Shown here: positions 5,183 through 5,183 of the stretch, piece after piece | Position numbering within the stretch: position 1 is the stretch's first letter | Layout: every line of letters begins with the position of its first letter | Assembly (NCBI GenBank): GCA_964354365.1 | Contig: CAYGZM010000228.1 | Location: 1-5,183, forward strand | Origin: CAYGZM01 sp964354365 | GTDB taxonomy: Bacteria > Planctomycetota > Phycisphaerae > Sedimentisphaerales > Anaerobacaceae | Length of the DNA stretch: 5,183 nt | Direction: 5' to 3' | The notes under the pieces: model-generated | What the model was told of the DNA's origin: nothing | The model's database searches: none | The model's input: only the letters and a program-made list of their open reading frames with translations | Translations under genes and position numbers: made by a program

Positions 5183-5183
5183 A

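Overview
The window carries six genes, all on the minus strand. They read leftward in two groups: a pyrimidine-biosynthesis operon (pyrR, pyrB, pyrC; about 5182 to 2296), then three smaller genes (a retropepsin-like aspartic protease, a CPBP-type intramembrane protease and a YacP-like NYN nuclease; about 1940 to 430). No convincing plus-strand gene is visible. Moderate-to-high GC, PyrR with a class-C-like ATCase, the planctomycete-like NYN protein and heptanucleotide tandem repeats inside genes suggest a Planctomycetota genome, perhaps Phycisphaerae. This is inference from protein style only.

5182-2296: PyrR (UMP/PRPP-responsive regulator), then aspartate carbamoyltransferase, then a type I dihydroorotase. 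These are steps 2 and 3 of de novo UMP synthesis plus their likely regulator. The order pyrR-pyrB-pyrC resembles the Thermus pyrimidine operon. The operon promoter and any PyrR-binding leader lie beyond the right edge. The pyrR/pyrB junction contains a 15-codon open frame with a good Shine-Dalgarno (SD) site whose stop overlaps a possible TTG start of pyrB. The pyrB/pyrC junction and the N-terminal part of pyrC each hold a tandem repeat with a 7-bp period. The pyrC array is translated as an Arg/Glu/Asp-rich insertion.

2295-1941: about 355 bp without a gene. It holds a set of nested inverted repeats centred near 2110, forming an imperfect palindrome of about 183 bp flanked by an exact 13-bp direct repeat. 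This looks either like a MITE-type insertion or like a large structured 5' leader of the next genes. A TATAAT box on the minus strand overlaps its right flank.

1940-430: the three small genes are spaced 40 and 73 bp apart and are probably co-transcribed. Two starts are fixed by strong SD sites well inside longer open frames.

429-1: no gene. This stretch holds tandem hairpins after the nuclease gene, a REP-like palindromic repeat of a widely dispersed type, a good sigma70-like promoter pointing left, and a structured leader for a gene beyond the left edge.

Most of the coding content is ordinary. The points worth a second look are the palindromic element at 2004-2217, the two 7-bp repeat arrays at pyrC, and the small open frame before pyrB.
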